From Phyllobacterium zundukense (GTDB taxonomy: Bacteria > Pseudomonadota > Alphaproteobacteria > Rhizobiales > Rhizobiaceae), in assembly GCF_002764115.1 (NCBI RefSeq), contig NZ_CP017940.1, positions 3,322,501-3,386,500 on the forward strand: a stretch of 64,000 nucleotides of DNA. The letters are read 5' to 3'. The stretch's first letter is position 1. Each line of letters begins with the position of its first letter. Shown piece by piece: positions 17,554-27,218 of this stretch. Below the pieces are notes generated by a model. It saw only the letters and a list, made by a program, of their open reading frames with translations. It made no database searches and was not told where the DNA came from. A program made the translations under genes and the position numbers.

Positions 17554-19905
17554 ATGGGAGCAGATCACGCCGAGCGGCGGCTGGTTGCAATTCTTGCTGC
17601 CGACATTGTGGGTTATTCGCGACTTATCGAGGCCGACGAGGCTGGCACGCTGGCCGCAATGAAAGCTTTGCGCTCCGAAGTCATCGGGCCCTTGCTGGCC
17701 GAATATCACGGGCGGATTGTCAAGCTCATGGGCGATGGCGCGATTGTGGAATTTGGTTCAGTCGTCGACGCTGTCGTTTGCGCGGTTGCTATGCAAAGGG
17801 AAATTGCTGCACGCCAATCGGCGACACCACCCGATCACCGCATTATTTTTCGCATGGGCGTCAATCTCGGCGACGTCGTGGTTGAAGGTGATGACCTGCT
17901 CGGCGATGGGGTAAACGTCGCCGCTCGCCTGGAACAGCTCTGCGAATCGGGCGGGCTCTTCGTATCCGGGACCGCCTATGATCAATTACAGGGCAAGCTC
18001 GAACTGCCCCTGGAATTCATCGGCGAGCGGCATGTGAAGAACATCACGCGGCCCGTGCGTACGTATCGCGTACGGTTCGAAGGAGCCGCACGCGACAAGC
18101 GATTCAGCATCAGGCCATGGCACCAATGGGCCATGCTCGCGGTACTTGCCCTGCTTGTCTTATCAGCTGCCGGGTCTGCTTTCTGGTCACGGCCAAGCGA
18201 GACAAATGCGGAAACAGCGTTCATTGCCCGCATGAAGTTTCCACTTCCCGACAAGCCGTCGATCATCGTCCTGCCGTTCGATGATTTCAGTTCCGATCCC
18301 GAGCAGGCCTATTTCGCCGACGGAATAACGGAAGATCTGATCACAGGGCTATCGAAATTGCCGGGCATTTTCGTTGTCGCTCGCCATTCGGCGTTCACTT
18401 ACAAGGGCAGGCCCACGAAGGTGCAAGACATCGCCGAGGATATGGGCGTGCGCTATGTACTGGAGGGCAATCTGCGGCGTGATGGGAAGCAAATTCGGAT
18501 CGAGACGCAGCTCATAGACGCGATCAGTAATCAGCGCCTATGGGACAAGCGTTATGATGGGACCATGGCCACCATTTTTGCGCTCCAGAACAAGATCATC
18601 GGAGAAATCACATCGACGCTGCCGATCGACGTCGCGGCCGCACAGGCGACTGAACCGGAACCGGCGGAGACGACCCCCGAAGCCTATGACGCCTTGCTCC
18701 AGGGTTGGGGGCATTTTCGCCGCAACACCGACAAGGAAACGCTAAAGGCAATTGCGCTTTTCGATACAGCCGTAGGCCTGGACACCTATTATAGCCGCGC
18801 TCATGCAGCACTCGCTGCAGCAAACTGGCGAATGGCGGTTTCCCGTTGGGACTCTGGCAATCTGGCGTTCCAAAAAGCGATGCATCGTGTCGATCAGAGC
18901 CTGCCGATGGCCATGCTGTACCAATGCCCCCTCGCCTATGCGATCTCGTCGGAGGTTCTGGCGGCGCATGGCGGTTATGACCAGGCCCTCATTGAAATCA
19001 GCCGCGCAATCAGGCTCGACCCGAACGAGCCTGAAAGCCACATCCGCAAGGCACGCTTTCTGAACGCCACCGGCCGAGCGGCAGAAGCGGAACAGGCAGT
19101 GCGGCTGGCCATGCGTCTCGATCCGAAATATCCACCGGATTATCTCCGGACATTGGCGATCTCCCTATTCCACCAGGAGAAATATGAGAACGCGGTCGAG
19201 ACGCTCAAATTCCTGATCGCCTTGGAATGGGATATTGCCGACGACTACGCAACACTGGCGTCGGGTCTGGGCCATCTGGGGCGCACGGGTGGCGTTCAGC
19301 TCAACATCGCCAAATTCAATGGCATTGCCGTACCGGATGGCCGGGGTCCGCTAACGGTGCAGGGAATCGCATGGCGATGGTATGACGACATGTTCGATTA
19401 TGACCCGGCCTATCGCAACCAGCTGCTGGAGGGTTTGCGCAAGGCCGGCGTGCCGGAGGGAGCAGGAACGGATATTCCATATGAGACCTATGCGCGACCT
19501 GTCAGCAGGGTCAACGGCGAATTCTCAATTAACGGCACGTCAAAAATAGCTGCGGCCACGGCCAAACGGCTGTACGACCAAGGCGCCAAGCTTGTTGATG
19601 TTCGCAGTACTGTAGGTTTCGATCACACACATATCCCTGGATCCATCAACCTGCCAGCAACAACTGTTCTCTCGGCAGACGCGCTTTCCCAGGCCGTTGG
19701 CAAGAACGAGGACGTCATCTTCGCCTGCCAGGGCAAGTATTGCGCGGACGCGGCCTTCGCATCTGCCAAAGCCTTGGCATGGGGCTATACAAAAGTCTCC
19801 TATTTCGCCGATGGATGTTCCGCGTGGGAAGATGCAAATTACCCGATGGAGATAAGCCCAAGAAAAATAAGGGGCCCTGCGCTTCCGCAAAGGCAAGAGC
19901 CTTGA
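17554..19905 (+). CDS. Class III adenylate/guanylate cyclase with TolB-like, TPR-like and rhodanese-like regions
   Basis: A 783-residue multidomain protein. The cyclase domain (about 8-175) has both metal-binding aspartates (Asp17 in LAADIVGYS, Asp61 in MGDG) and the GDGVNVAAR block with Asp118, Asn121 and Arg125, so it should be active. A single transmembrane segment spans about 192-210, followed by a TolB-like region (236-350, IIVLPFDDFSSDPEQAYFAD) and helical TPR-like repeats to about 640. The last 120 residues form a rhodanese-like domain: DVRSTVGFDHTHIPGSINLP, then the active-site loop Cys725-QGKY-Cys730. The cyclase would be cytoplasmic, and a single membrane pass would place the TolB-like to rhodanese part outside. 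The fusion is unusual. Confidence 0.85.
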   Translation: MGADHAERRLVAILAADIVGYSRLIEADEAGTLAAMKALRSEVIGPLLAEYHGRIVKLMGDGAIVEFGSVVDAVVCAVAMQREIAARQSATPPDHRIIFRMGVNLGDVVVEGDDLLGDGVNVAARLEQLCESGGLFVSGTAYDQLQGKLELPLEFIGERHVKNITRPVRTYRVRFEGAARDKRFSIRPWHQWAMLAVLALLVLSAAGSAFWSRPSETNAETAFIARMKFPLPDKPSIIVLPFDDFSSDPEQAYFADGITEDLITGLSKLPGIFVVARHSAFTYKGRPTKVQDIAEDMGVRYVLEGNLRRDGKQIRIETQLIDAISNQRLWDKRYDGTMATIFALQNKIIGEITSTLPIDVAAAQATEPEPAETTPEAYDALLQGWGHFRRNTDKETLKAIALFDTAVGLDTYYSRAHAALAAANWRMAVSRWDSGNLAFQKAMHRVDQSLPMAMLYQCPLAYAISSEVLAAHGGYDQALIEISRAIRLDPNEPESHIRKARFLNATGRAAEAEQAVRLAMRLDPKYPPDYLRTLAISLFHQEKYENAVETLKFLIALEWDIADDYATLASGLGHLGRTGGVQLNIAKFNGIAVPDGRGPLTVQGIAWRWYDDMFDYDPAYRNQLLEGLRKAGVPEGAGTDIPYETYARPVSRVNGEFSINGTSKIAAATAKRLYDQGAKLVDVRSTVGFDHTHIPGSINLPATTVLSADALSQAVGKNEDVIFACQGKYCADAAFASAKALAWGYTKVSYFADGCSAWEDANYPMEISPRKIRGPALPQRQEP

Positions 19906-19940
19906 GATCTAGAACCATTTAATCCGGAACAGCTACGGCT

Positions 19941-21158
19941 CTACTCAAACACGATCGCCGGAGCCGCCCTTCCACCCTTCGCCGCAGCAAGCTGGTCCCA
20001 GACCTTGGCGGCGATTTCGCGGTAGGCTTTTGCCTGCGGACCATCGGGATTGCTCACGACCACCGGTTTTCCACTGTCGGACGTCTCGCGGATTTCCATG
20101 ACCAGCGGCACTTCGCCGAGGAACGGCACATCGAGGCGCTCCGCTTCCCTGCGCGCGCCGCCATGGCCGAAAATGTCGTAACGGGCGCCGGTGTCCGGCG
20201 CGATGAAATAGCTCATGTTCTCGACAATGCCGAGCAAAGGCACATCGACCTTCTTGAACATGTTGAGGCCCTTGCGCGCATCGATCAGCGCCAGATCCTG
20301 CGGCGTCGAGACGATGACGGCGCCCGCCAGCGGTACCTGCTGCGCCATGGTCAATTGCGCGTCGCCGGTGCCGGGCGGCATGTCGACAACCAGTACATCG
20401 AGATCGCCCCACTGCACCTCGCGCAGCATCTGCGTCAGTGCCGACATGACCATCGGTCCGCGCCAGATCATCGGGGTTTCCTCATCGACCAGGAAGCCGA
20501 TCGACATGACTTTCAGGCCGTAGCCTTCCATCGGCTTGAGCACCCGGCCCGATATCACTTCCGGCTTGCCATGCAGGCCAAGCAGGCGCGGCATGGAAGG
20601 CCCGTAAATGTCCGCATCGAGAATGCCGACGCGGTGGCCATTGGCCTGCAACCCCAGAGCGAGGTTGACCGCCGTGGTCGACTTGCCGACACCGCCCTTG
20701 CCCGAGGCAACCGCGATGATCGCGCCGACGCCGGGTACACCAGCCTTGACCGGCGCCGCGGCGTGGCCGTGCGTATGTCCAGGCTGTGCCGGTGCACCTT
20801 GGGCGGGTACGCGCGGTGGTGGAACCGCACCCGCCGGTGCCGGCCGCTGTACGGGGCGTGGTGACGGCGCGGCTCTGGGCGGTGCATCGTCGCTGGTCGG
20901 CCCGCCTTTCTTCTCCGCGGTCAGCGCGACGACGGCGCCGGTGACGTCCGGCATGTTCTTGACGACGCGCTCGGCGGCAGCGCGCAGCGGCTCCAGTTCC
21001 TGGGCGCGCGCGGCTGGCACGGTGATCGAGAAGAACACCTTGCCATCGGCAATGAAAATATCCGAAACGAGGCCGAGCTCGACGATATTGCTGTTGAAGT
21101 CTGGACCGGTCACTGTCTTCAGCTGTTCGAGGACCTGGTCTTTCGTCACGCCTGCCAT
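19941..21158 (-). CDS. apbC: Iron-sulfur cluster carrier ATPase Mrp/ApbC
   Basis: P-loop ATPase that holds and delivers Fe-S clusters. The 405-residue protein has an N-terminal MIP18/DUF59 domain (1-80), a Pro/Ala-rich linker (about 85-137) ending in the histidine cluster HTHGHAA, and the ParA/MinD-like domain with deviant Walker A GKGGVGKS at 153-160. At the position where most ApbC/Nbp35 proteins carry CPxC for cluster binding, residues 320-323 read APDT, so that motif is missing. The start at 21158 opens the canonical DUF59 domain; an upstream in-frame extension runs into a repeat. It converges on the cyclase. Confidence 0.9.
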   Translation of the reverse strand: MAGVTKDQVLEQLKTVTGPDFNSNIVELGLVSDIFIADGKVFFSITVPAARAQELEPLRAAAERVVKNMPDVTGAVVALTAEKKGGPTSDDAPPRAAPSPRPVQRPAPAGAVPPPRVPAQGAPAQPGHTHGHAAAPVKAGVPGVGAIIAVASGKGGVGKSTTAVNLALGLQANGHRVGILDADIYGPSMPRLLGLHGKPEVISGRVLKPMEGYGLKVMSIGFLVDEETPMIWRGPMVMSALTQMLREVQWGDLDVLVVDMPPGTGDAQLTMAQQVPLAGAVIVSTPQDLALIDARKGLNMFKKVDVPLLGIVENMSYFIAPDTGARYDIFGHGGARREAERLDVPFLGEVPLVMEIRETSDSGKPVVVSNPDGPQAKAYREIAAKVWDQLAAAKGGRAAPAIVFE

Positions 21159-21186
21159 TGCAATTCCATCCCTGTCATTCCTTGGA

Positions 21187-21231
21187 GCAATTCCAGGAAA
21201 AGTGTGAAGCGGTTTTCCCAATCGGAATTGC
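21187..21231. repeat. Short palindromic intergenic repeat
   Basis: GCAATTCC (21187-21194) pairs with GGAATTGC (21224-21231), and the inner GGAAAA/TTTTCC (21196-21201, 21213-21218) pair as well, giving a compact double stem. The text GGAGCAATTCCAGGAAAAG followed by TGTGAAGCGGTTTTCC is a recurrent repeat of rhizobial genomes. Confidence 0.7.
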
Positions 21232-21238
21232 GTAATAC

Positions 21239-21511
21239 GAAGATGCTTTCAAATAGTGCAGTTGAAGCGAAACGCCAATGGTCATTTGTCCACGAAACCG
21301 ATGGCCTGACCCATTCATCGCGAATCTGTCGAGGCGGTGTACCGGCCGGCACGGCTCGTGGCACGATGAGTCGCGAAACTTGAACGTGTTTCCCCAGCTA
21401 TTGGGCGGTTTCGCACGAGAACGGTCAGAATTCGCAAGGAACCGGCGAAAATGGCACGCGAATCTGCGATTCTGGCACCATTTTATCAACCGCGCGGTGC
21501 AATTTGGTTGC
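21239..21511. other. Intergenic stretch without recognisable features
   Basis: Between the palindromic repeat and the hutC stop codon I see no ORF with plausible codon use, no ribosome-binding site and no strong stem followed by T residues. The stretch would contain the apbC promoter, read leftwards, but I could not pick out convincing -35/-10 boxes. Confidence 0.4.
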
Positions 21512-22213
21512 CTAGAGTTGAGTGACCATGCGGTGCGAGCCCGGGTGGCTCATGCGAACGAAGGTGATGGGCTTTTGCAGCACGAAGGTCAGACGTTCGA
21601 TGACGAACACCGAATCCTTCTCGTTGACGCCAAGGATTTCAGCCTCTTCACCCCCCGCCAGATCGGCATGAAAAACGATTTCGGCCTGTGAGAACGGCGA
21701 ATGGGTGACCAGCCATTCATTCGGGCTGATCGTCTCGAATGTCTCATGGCGGATAGAGGGTACGGCATCGAGATTGACCCAGCGATCCTCGTATTGATAG
21801 GGCTTGCCATCGGAAAGATGCAGGCAGCGGACATGCAGCATCTCTTTGGCTTTGGTGAGGCCGAGCCGTTTGGTGACGGTCACCGGTGCCTTCTCAACTT
21901 TATTGGACAGCAGGCGGAATTGGTAGATTCCGCCTTTGTTTTCAATCTCTTGGCGCACGATCGGAATGACGAAGCGCGCCTCGCGCATCGGGTGGAGTGC
22001 GACGCGGGTGCCAGCCTTGCGCTTGCGCACCAGCACGCCACCGCGCGCCAGTTCCTGCAAGGCGCGGTTAACCGTGGCCCTTGCGCAGCTGAACTCGACG
22101 GCCAGCACTTCCTCGCCCGGAATCAGCGCGCCGGGCGCCCAGACTCGCTCGGCGATGCGCCGCGCCATCTCCGCCTTGATGGCATGGAATGATTTTCGCG
22201 CGGTTGCCGTCAC
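21512..22213 (-). CDS. hutC: Histidine utilization repressor HutC (GntR/HutC family)
   Basis: Transcriptional repressor of the hut genes, released by urocanate. The 233-residue protein has an N-terminal GntR winged helix (about 8-76, GEEVLAVEFSCARATVNRALQ) and a C-terminal UTRA effector domain (about 95-228, ending PITFVRMSHPGSHRMV). Its start overlaps the hutF stop by four bases (ATGA), so the two are translationally coupled. The 14-bp palindrome at 23620-23633 between hutF and hutI is its probable operator, so it would be autoregulated through the hutF-hutC transcript. Confidence 0.94.
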   Translation of the reverse strand: MTATARKSFHAIKAEMARRIAERVWAPGALIPGEEVLAVEFSCARATVNRALQELARGGVLVRKRKAGTRVALHPMREARFVIPIVRQEIENKGGIYQFRLLSNKVEKAPVTVTKRLGLTKAKEMLHVRCLHLSDGKPYQYEDRWVNLDAVPSIRHETFETISPNEWLVTHSPFSQAEIVFHADLAGGEEAEILGVNEKDSVFVIERLTFVLQKPITFVRMSHPGSHRMVTQL

Positions 22214-23592
22214 ACTCTCTCCAGTATCGCTGCCAGGCGAGTTTTGTAGGTTTTGACTATCGCCGTCCGGTCGCGATGCCGGCCCTCGTGCACCACATGG
22301 CGCCCCGCCGACCAGACATCGCTGACGGCCTGCCTGTCGCCCGCAAAAATCCAGCCGTCAAGCAACCTGTCGCCGGTCAGGCCAAAAAGTGCAGCACTTT
22401 CAACATCTAAGGAGATCATGTCCGCCCATTTGCCGGGCACAAGGCTGCCCGCATCGCGACCGAGAGCCTGAGCACCGCCCGCCAAAGCCGTGTCATAAAG
22501 CGTGCGGCCGCAGGACTTGCCTTGGACCGACAGGGTAACGCGCGCGATATCCCGCAACCGCTGGCTGTATTCGAGCTGACGCAATTCTTCCGATGGCGAG
22601 ATGCGGATGTTCGAATCCGATCCGGTGCCGAAGCGGCCACCTTCGCTCAAGTAGTTGACTCCATTGAATATTCCGTCGCCTAGATTGGCTTCTGTGATCG
22701 GGCAAAGTCCAACCACGGCGCCACTTTGTGCAACCCGCTGCGTTTCCTCCGGCGTCATATGGGTGGAATGGATCAGGCACCAGCGCTCATTGACCGGCAG
22801 ATGATCGAGCAGCCAGCTCATCGAGCGCTGGCCATAGGCCGCCTTCACCTCTTCGATCTCCGGTATCTGCTCGGCAATATGAATGTGGAAGGGCATCCCG
22901 CGGAATTGCTGTTCCAGCGCCTTAAGGTCGCGCTCGTTCACGGCGCGGATCGAATGTGGGGCGACACCGAAACCTGCGTCGAGGCTGACGCTTTTTGCAG
23001 CCTTTTCAGCAGCTTGTGCCAGTTTGACATAACGCTCCAGATCGTTGCCGAAGCGTAGTTGCCCGCCCGCCAGTGTGCGCCCGTCAACGCCGCCCTGCGC
23101 GTAGGCGACTGGCAGCAGCGTCAGACCAATGCCGGTCGCGCTGGCCGCCGCTGCGATCCGCTCCGACAATTCGCTTAAGTTGGCATAGGGCTCGCCGCCC
23201 GGCTGATGGTGAACATAATGGAACTCCGCGACGCTGGAATAACCCGACTCCAGCATCTCGACGAAGGCAAAGGCGGCGATCGCCTCGATGTCTTCGGGGC
23301 CCAGGATATCAAGAAAGCGGTACATGATCTCGCGCCATGTCCAGAAGCTGTCACGTCCAGCCGGGCTGCGCGCTTCGGAAAGCCCGGCCATGCCGCGCTG
23401 GAAGGTGTGGCTGTGCAGATTGGCCTGCGCGGGGAGCAGGACGTCAACCGAGTAAGCATTTGATGAAACTGCGCTTTTTGGCTCGACCGAAGCGATGCGA
23501 CCTGCGACATCCATGTGCACGAGGACGTCGTCTTCCCAGCCTTTCGGCGTGAGGGCTTTCCGCGCAAAAACAGATTTTGTGGCTTCGCTCAT
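22210..23592 (-). CDS. hutF: Formimidoylglutamate deiminase HutF
   Basis: Hydrolyses N-formimino-L-glutamate to N-formyl-L-glutamate and ammonia, the fourth step of the five-step histidine pathway. From the ATG at 23590-23592 it is 460 residues. As an amidohydrolase it has the metal-binding HSH (His60, His62 in NLHSHTFQRGM), later FHIHIAEQ and STHMTPEET histidines, and a GSDSN aspartate. A GGGAGAAG ribosome-binding site precedes this start, whereas the 21-residue upstream extension would overlap the operator. HutG downstream of hutH uses its product. Confidence 0.94.
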   Translation of the reverse strand: MSEATKSVFARKALTPKGWEDDVLVHMDVAGRIASVEPKSAVSSNAYSVDVLLPAQANLHSHTFQRGMAGLSEARSPAGRDSFWTWREIMYRFLDILGPEDIEAIAAFAFVEMLESGYSSVAEFHYVHHQPGGEPYANLSELSERIAAAASATGIGLTLLPVAYAQGGVDGRTLAGGQLRFGNDLERYVKLAQAAEKAAKSVSLDAGFGVAPHSIRAVNERDLKALEQQFRGMPFHIHIAEQIPEIEEVKAAYGQRSMSWLLDHLPVNERWCLIHSTHMTPEETQRVAQSGAVVGLCPITEANLGDGIFNGVNYLSEGGRFGTGSDSNIRISPSEELRQLEYSQRLRDIARVTLSVQGKSCGRTLYDTALAGGAQALGRDAGSLVPGKWADMISLDVESAALFGLTGDRLLDGWIFAGDRQAVSDVWSAGRHVVHEGRHRDRTAIVKTYKTRLAAILERV

Positions 23593-23610
23593 TTCTTCTC
23601 CCGCAACCGA

Positions 23611-23639
23611 TTGACATAATATGTATATACATAATAATG
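23611..23639. promoter_or_regulatory. HutC-like operator within the divergent hut promoter region
   Basis: TATGTATATACATA (23620-23633) is a perfect 14-bp palindrome containing TGTATATACA, close to the TGTA-N2-TACA core known for HutC sites in other proteobacteria. On the plus strand TTGACA (23611-23616) lies 17 bases before ATAATG (23634-23639), so the operator fills the spacer of the likely hutI promoter. Bound repressor could block both hutI-H-G-U-D and hutF-C. Confidence 0.82.
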
Positions 23640-23677
23640 ATATGAGCAAGACCATAATGGGGACGCTGTGAAGGCCG

Positions 23678-24874
23678 ATGAGAAAAATTCTGTCCGGATT
23701 GAAGATCGCTACGCTGGAGCATACCGGCGCGCCCTATGGCCTGATCGAGAATGGCTCGATTGGCATTGATGGCGAGCGGATCGTCTGGGTCGGGCAGGAT
23801 GTTCCAGGCGACTGGAACAGTGTAGAGCGCCAGGATTTCGGCGGCAGGCTGGCAACCCCGGCCTTGATCGATTGCCATACGCATCTGGTTTTCGGCGGCA
23901 ACCGTGCCCGCGAGTTCGAAATGCGGCTGGAAGGCGCTAGCTATGAGGAGATCGCGCGGGCCGGTGGCGGCATCGTCTCGTCGGTCAAGGCGACTAACGG
24001 CTTGAGCGAGGACGAACTTGTCGCGCAAAGCCTGCCCCGGCTCGATACGCTTTTGGCTGAGGGCATTTCGACCATCGAAATCAAGTCTGGCTACGGGCTC
24101 AACATCGAGGCTGAACTGAAGATGCTGCGTGTCGCGCGCCGCCTTGGCACAATGCGTCCGGTGCGGATCCTGACCAGTTACCTCGGAGCCCATGCCGTGC
24201 CGCCTGAGTTTCGCGGCCGCGCTGACGACTACATTTCAGAAGTGGTGCTGCCCGGTCTTGAAGCCGCCCACGCGGAGGGCCTAGTCGATGCGGTGGATGG
24301 ATTTTGCGAGGGTATTGCCTTCTCACCCGCGCAAATCTCCCGCGTCTTTGAAAAGGCCAAGGCGCTCGGTCTGCCGGTGAAGCTGCACGCAGAGCAGTTG
24401 TCGAACCTCGGTGGCGCCAAGCTTGCAGCGTCCTTCGGCGCACTATCGGCCGATCATCTTGAATATCTTGACGAAGAGGGTGCGAAAGCCATGGCGGCGG
24501 CGGGAACCGTCGCGGTGCTTCTGCCCGGTGCCTTCTACGCGCTGCGGGAAGAGCGCGCGCCGCCCGTAGCAACCTTGCGCGATGCAGGCGTTCGCATTGC
24601 CGTCGCGACCGATTGCAATCCCGGTACCTCGCCCCTCACCTCGCTGCTTTTGACCATGAACATGGCGTGCACGCTCTTTCGCCTGACGGTGGAAGAAGCA
24701 CTCGCTGGGGCCACACGCGAGGCGGCACACGCGCTTGGCCTGCAAGCCGAGATTGGCACCATAGCGCCCGGCAAGCGCGCCGAAATCGCCATCTGGAACG
24801 CAGAGCAACCAGCGGAACTCTGCTACCGCATCGGCTTCAACCCACTCCATCAGCTTGTTTTGAAAGCATCATAA
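23678..24874 (+). CDS. hutI: Imidazolonepropionase
   Basis: Third enzyme of histidine catabolism; opens the ring of 4-imidazolone-5-propanoate to give formiminoglutamate. The 398-residue amidohydrolase-fold protein has the metal-binding DCHTH (His67, His69), the KSGYGLN substrate region, the LHAEQ histidine and the catalytic ATDCNPG block near the end. It is the first gene of the rightward hut operon. Its TAA shares one base with the hutH start (TAATG). Confidence 0.96.
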   Translation: MRKILSGLKIATLEHTGAPYGLIENGSIGIDGERIVWVGQDVPGDWNSVERQDFGGRLATPALIDCHTHLVFGGNRAREFEMRLEGASYEEIARAGGGIVSSVKATNGLSEDELVAQSLPRLDTLLAEGISTIEIKSGYGLNIEAELKMLRVARRLGTMRPVRILTSYLGAHAVPPEFRGRADDYISEVVLPGLEAAHAEGLVDAVDGFCEGIAFSPAQISRVFEKAKALGLPVKLHAEQLSNLGGAKLAASFGALSADHLEYLDEEGAKAMAAAGTVAVLLPGAFYALREERAPPVATLRDAGVRIAVATDCNPGTSPLTSLLLTMNMACTLFRLTVEEALAGATREAAHALGLQAEIGTIAPGKRAEIAIWNAEQPAELCYRIGFNPLHQLVLKAS

Positions 24875-26415
24875 TGACCATCACGCTTCACCCCGGCTCC
24901 GTGCCAATTGCTGTTTTAGAAACAATCTATTGGCAGGGAGGCTCCGCCAAGCTCGATCCTTCCTTTCATCCGGGGATCGAGGCCGCGGCCCGTCGCATCG
25001 CCGAAATTGCCGGCGGCAACGAGCCTATCTACGGCATCAATACCGGCTTTGGTAAGCTCGCCTCGATCAAGATTGAGGCGGCGGACGTCGAGACCCTGCA
25101 GCGCAATTTGATCCTTTCGCATTGTTGCGGTGTCGGCAATGCATTGCCCGAAAACATCGTCCGCCTGATCATGGCACTGAAGTTGATCTCACTCGGCCGC
25201 GGCGCGTCCGGTGTCCGCCCTGAGCTCATCAGCCTCATCGAAGCCATGCTGGAGAAGGGCGTGATCCCGGTCATTCCGGAAAAGGGTTCTGTCGGCGCTT
25301 CCGGGGATCTTGCACCGCTGGCACATATGGCGGCAGCGATGATCGGCGAAGGCGATGTCATGTTTGATGGCAAGCAGCTGCCCGCAGGCGATGGCCTTGC
25401 CAAGGCGGGGCTGAAACCCGTTGTTCTGGCGGCGAAGGAAGGCCTCGCGCTCATCAACGGGACGCAGGTTTCGACCGCCCTTGCCCTGGCAGGTCTCTTC
25501 CGGGCTCACCGGGCTGGCCAGTCGGCGCTGATCACGGGCGCCCTTTCGACCGATGCCGCCATGGGTTCCTCGGCACCGTTCCACCCGGATATTCACAGCC
25601 TGCGCGGTCATCGCGGCCAGATCGATACCGGTGCTGCCTTGCGCCGGCTGCTCGAAAACTCGCCCATTCGGATGAGCCATATCGAAGGCGACGAGCGCGT
25701 GCAGGATCCCTATTGCATCCGCTGCCAGCCGCAGGTCGACGGCGCCTGCCTCGACCTGTTGCGCATGGCAGCCCGTACGCTGGAAATCGAAGCCAATGCC
25801 GTGACCGACAACCCGCTCGTGCTGAGCGATGGCTCTGTCGTCTCGGGTGGCAATTTTCACGCCGAACCCGTGGCGTTTGCAGCCGACCAGATTGCGCTGG
25901 CCATCTGCGAGATCGGTTCGATCGCGCAGCGCCGTATCGCGTTGCTGGTCGATCCGGCCCTCAGTTACGGACTGCCCGCCTTCCTTGCCCGGAAGCCTGG
26001 CCTCAATTCAGGGTTGATGATCGCTGAAGTTACATCCGCAGCGCTTATGTCGGAAAACAAGCAGATGTCCCATCCGGCGTCGGTCGATTCGACACCAACT
26101 TCGGCCAATCAGGAAGATCATGTGTCAATGGCCTGTCATGGTGCGCGCCGGCTCCTGCAAATGACCGATAATCTGTTCTCGATCATCGGTATCGAAGCGT
26201 TGACCGCTGCGCAGGGCGTCGACTTGCGCAGCCCGCTGCAGACCAGCCCGGAACTGATGCGCGCCCACAGCGTTATTCGTGCGGCAGTGCCGACACTCGA
26301 TGAGGACCGCTATATGGCACCCGATCTGAAAGCAGTTTCCGATCTTGTTGCTTCAGGTGCGCTCAACGCCGCGATCTCTGCCGAAATTCTTCCGGTTCTG
26401 GACACGGGCCTATGA
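24874..26415 (+). CDS. hutH: Histidine ammonia-lyase
   Basis: Deaminates L-histidine to trans-urocanate, the first committed step. The 513-residue protein contains Ala142-Ser143-Gly144 in [14 protein letters not shown], which cyclises to the MIO cofactor, the Tyr-containing YGINTGFG near the N-terminus and the [15 protein letters not shown] region. I chose the ATG at 24874, overlapping the hutI stop, because the longer in-frame ORF to 24613 lies within hutI. Its end overlaps hutG by four bases. Confidence 0.96.
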   Translation: MTITLHPGSVPIAVLETIYWQGGSAKLDPSFHPGIEAAARRIAEIAGGNEPIYGINTGFGKLASIKIEAADVETLQRNLILSHCCGVGNALPENIVRLIMALKLISLGRGASGVRPELISLIEAMLEKGVIPVIPEKGSVGASGDLAPLAHMAAAMIGEGDVMFDGKQLPAGDGLAKAGLKPVVLAAKEGLALINGTQVSTALALAGLFRAHRAGQSALITGALSTDAAMGSSAPFHPDIHSLRGHRGQIDTGAALRRLLENSPIRMSHIEGDERVQDPYCIRCQPQVDGACLDLLRMAARTLEIEANAVTDNPLVLSDGSVVSGGNFHAEPVAFAADQIALAICEIGSIAQRRIALLVDPALSYGLPAFLARKPGLNSGLMIAEVTSAALMSENKQMSHPASVDSTPTSANQEDHVSMACHGARRLLQMTDNLFSIIGIEALTAAQGVDLRSPLQTSPELMRAHSVIRAAVPTLDEDRYMAPDLKAVSDLVASGALNAAISAEILPVLDTGL

Positions 26416-27218
26416 GTGTTGTCGAAGTCAACCGGGGGTTATCCCCGATCATTCTCGGATTCCCGCACACAGGGACGGATGTTCCCTCCGATATTTGGGG
26501 GCGGCTTAATGAAAACGGCCAGCTGCTTGCCGACACTGACTGGCACATCGACAAGCTTTATGATGGCCTGCTTCCGGACATAACAACGGTACGAGCCACA
26601 TTCCATCGCTATGTGATCGATGCAAATCGCGATCCGGAAGGCGTCAGTCTTTATCCTGGGCAAAACACCACGGGATTGATCCCGGACACGGATTTCGACG
26701 GCAAGCCGATCTGGCGTAATGGCGAAAAGCCGACGCCGGCGGATACGAAATCACGGCTCGAGCAGTTTCACCGCCCCTATCACGCCGCTCTGGCCGAAGA
26801 GATCAAGCGGGTGCGTGAGGCTTGTGGCCTCGCCATACTCTATGACTGTCACTCCATCCGCTCGCATATCCCGTTTCTGTTTCAGGGCAAGCTGCCGGAT
26901 TTCAACATCGGCACCAATGAGGGCAAGAGCTGTTCACCCGAAATCGCCTCGGCGGTCGGCCGTATCGTCTTTGCGGCACGCGGTTACGACGCCGTCATCA
27001 ACGGCCGGTTCAAGGGTGGTTGGACGACGCGCCACTACGGCCAGCCAGACCTTGGCATCCACGCCATCCAGATGGAACTGACGCAATCATCGCATTTGGC
27101 GACTGAAACACCGCCCTTTGCCCTTGATGAGGCCAAGGCGGAAAAATTGCGCAGGCATCTCCAGGACATTCTCGAAATCATCGAACAGACCGCCATCAAA
27201 TTGGGGAGCAGGAAATGA
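26412..27218 (+). CDS. hutG: N-formylglutamate deformylase HutG
   Basis: Hydrolyses N-formyl-L-glutamate to glutamate and formate, the last step of the HutF-dependent route. The 268-residue protein belongs to the N-formylglutamate amidohydrolase family: FPHTGTDVP near the start, [24 protein letters not shown] with likely metal-binding residues, and [11 protein letters not shown] towards the end. The ATGA overlaps on both sides (with hutH and hutU) indicate coupled translation. The unrelated arginase-type HutG (formimidoylglutamase) is ruled out by these motifs. Confidence 0.94.
   Translation: MSVVEVNRGLSPIILGFPHTGTDVPSDIWGRLNENGQLLADTDWHIDKLYDGLLPDITTVRATFHRYVIDANRDPEGVSLYPGQNTTGLIPDTDFDGKPIWRNGEKPTPADTKSRLEQFHRPYHAALAEEIKRVREACGLAILYDCHSIRSHIPFLFQGKLPDFNIGTNEGKSCSPEIASAVGRIVFAARGYDAVINGRFKGGWTTRHYGQPDLGIHAIQMELTQSSHLATETPPFALDEAKAEKLRRHLQDILEIIEQTAIKLGSRK

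Noticed and set aside
17341..17709. 122-codon minus-strand frame upstream of the cyclase
   Set aside because: Overlaps the start of the cyclase domain on the opposite strand and has no recognisable sequence.
24613..24873. Longer N-terminus for histidine ammonia-lyase
   Set aside because: The extension lies within hutI in another frame; the ATG at 24874 gives the standard length and the normal TAATG junction.
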